DNA of 6,464 nt. Origin: an uncultured Pseudoflavonifractor sp. (GTDB lineage Bacteria > Bacillota > Clostridia > Oscillospirales > Oscillospiraceae). Location of the stretch: NCBI GenBank assembly GCA_947565875.1, contig CANOHR010000063.1:1-6464 (forward strand), in the 5' to 3' direction. Numbering within the stretch: the first letter of the stretch is position 1; each line of letters starts with the position of its first letter. A program made the position numbers and the translations under genes. The notes under the pieces are model-generated. The model did not search any database and was not told where the DNA came from. It was given only the letters and a program-made list of their open reading frames with translations. Positions 5,873-6,464 of this stretch are shown here, in pieces.

Positions 5873-6464
5873 TCAGATGTTCATCAGATAGCGGGTAAGT
5901 ACGGCAGCCACCTGGGCGCGGGTCGCTTCACGACCGGGGGCAAAGGAATTGTCCTCGTATCCGTTGAGGATGTCTTTGGATACACACCAGCGTATGGCGT
6001 CCAAGGCGTAGGAACTGATAGAGCCCGTGTCGGAGAAAGGTAGGGCGGCGTCCTCCGGGAGAGCGGGAGAGCCTGCGTATCGGTAGAGCATAGCGGCCAC
6101 CTGCTCCCGGGTAATATTTTTCCCCGGCTCGGTCCCATCGCTGATCCGGTGAGAGACGGCCCATGTCATACCTGCGTCATACCAGGTATCTCCACCGGTG
6201 GTATCCACACCGTCCAGCCGGGCCAGAACGGTCATAAGCATGGCCCGGCTCATAGGAGCGTCGGGAAGGAATTGAGTCTGCGTACTGCCGGAAAAAAGAT
6301 CCCGGGCGGTGGTGAAGGTGATGGAGTCCTGGGCCCAGTGCCCCTTGGAGTCGGAAAAGACCTTTCCCTTGTCCCTGAGGATCACGGTGGCTCCGTCGGG
6401 AAGAGAGGCCATAAGGCCGTCTTCGGTGGGAATGGAAGTTTTTATGACTCCAAGGGGCACTGGG
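5873..6464 (-). CDS. SLH-domain surface protein, C-terminal part (runs off the window)
   Basis: Only the last 196 or so residues are present; the reading frame stays open to the right edge (a proline codon precedes the GTG at 6458-6460), so the true start lies outside. Counting from that GTG, a short beta-rich lead-in (about 1-30, PLGVIKTSI, LPDGATVILRD) is followed by three SLH modules: VFSDSKGHW onwards (34-82), WYDAGMTWA onwards (93-128) and PFSDTGSIS onwards (141-192). The TRAE-type motifs read SRAM (71-74), TREQ (117-120) and TRAQ (180-183), so the first module is the most diverged. The protein ends at YLMNI. C-terminal SLH triplets anchor exported proteins to secondary cell-wall polymer; what the missing N-terminal part does cannot be told. 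The gene converges on groEL and shares its terminator. It is a different protein from the SLH gene at 1565. Confidence 0.92.
   Translation of the reverse strand, partial: PVPLGVIKTSIPTEDGLMASLPDGATVILRDKGKVFSDSKGHWAQDSITFTTARDLFSGSTQTQFLPDAPMSRAMLMTVLARLDGVDTTGGDTWYDAGMTWAVSHRISDGTEPGKNITREQVAAMLYRYAGSPALPEDAALPFSDTGSISSYALDAIRWCVSKDILNGYEDNSFAPGREATRAQVAAVLTRYLMNI

Noticed and set aside
6458..6460. GTG as the true start of the minus-strand SLH gene
   Set aside because: The frame continues open to the window edge, no ribosome binding site can be seen, and no signal peptide follows it, so the gene must begin outside the window.

Overview
This 6,464-base window reads as chromosomal core DNA from a GC-rich, low-GC-lineage Firmicute (class Clostridia). 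The best guess is Oscillospiraceae (Flavonifractor, Pseudoflavonifractor, Oscillibacter or a relative). The reasons are GC-rich codon use with AT-rich control regions, consensus AAGGAGG ribosome binding sites, textbook sigma-A promoters, a HrcA/CIRCE-controlled groESL operon, two SLH (S-layer homology) surface-protein genes, and a palindromic GTAGGGGCG/CGCCCCTAC intergenic repeat of a type I recall from that family. The assignment is inference; no database was searched.

Layout. Bases 1-159 are AT-rich and carry no supportable gene. Bases 160-275 can fold into one long, interrupted RNA rod that is followed directly by a strong intrinsic terminator (281-324). This looks like a free-standing small RNA, possibly 6S-like. 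A near-perfect sigma-A promoter (338-366) sits after that terminator and starts a three-gene operon. Its genes are a THUMP-domain rRNA guanine-N2 methyltransferase of the RlmL/YpsC family (437-1552), a secreted WG-repeat plus SLH-domain protein (1565-2692), and a diacylglycerol/lipid kinase of the YegS/BmrU/DgkB family (2692-3627) that overlaps the SLH gene by one base. The operon ends at an intrinsic terminator (3650-3688).

The heat-shock operon follows at once: a sigma-A promoter whose -35 box lies inside the preceding terminator, a perfect CIRCE operator (3717-3743), groES (3792-4076) and groEL (4178-5800). The 101-base groES-groEL spacer holds a perfect 24-base inverted repeat whose two arms are themselves palindromes. 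This is the most unusual element in the window. A bidirectional terminator (5810-5842) separates groEL from a convergent minus-strand gene for a second SLH-domain surface protein (5873-6464), which runs off the right edge.

How the parts fit together. groES and groEL form the stress-controlled chaperonin. The first operon mixes ribosome modification with cell-envelope functions. The one-base overlap of the SLH and lipid-kinase genes suggests coupled expression of two envelope-related proteins. I see no phage, transposase, CRISPR or defence genes. The novel candidates are non-coding: the rod-shaped RNA and the groES-groEL inverted repeat.
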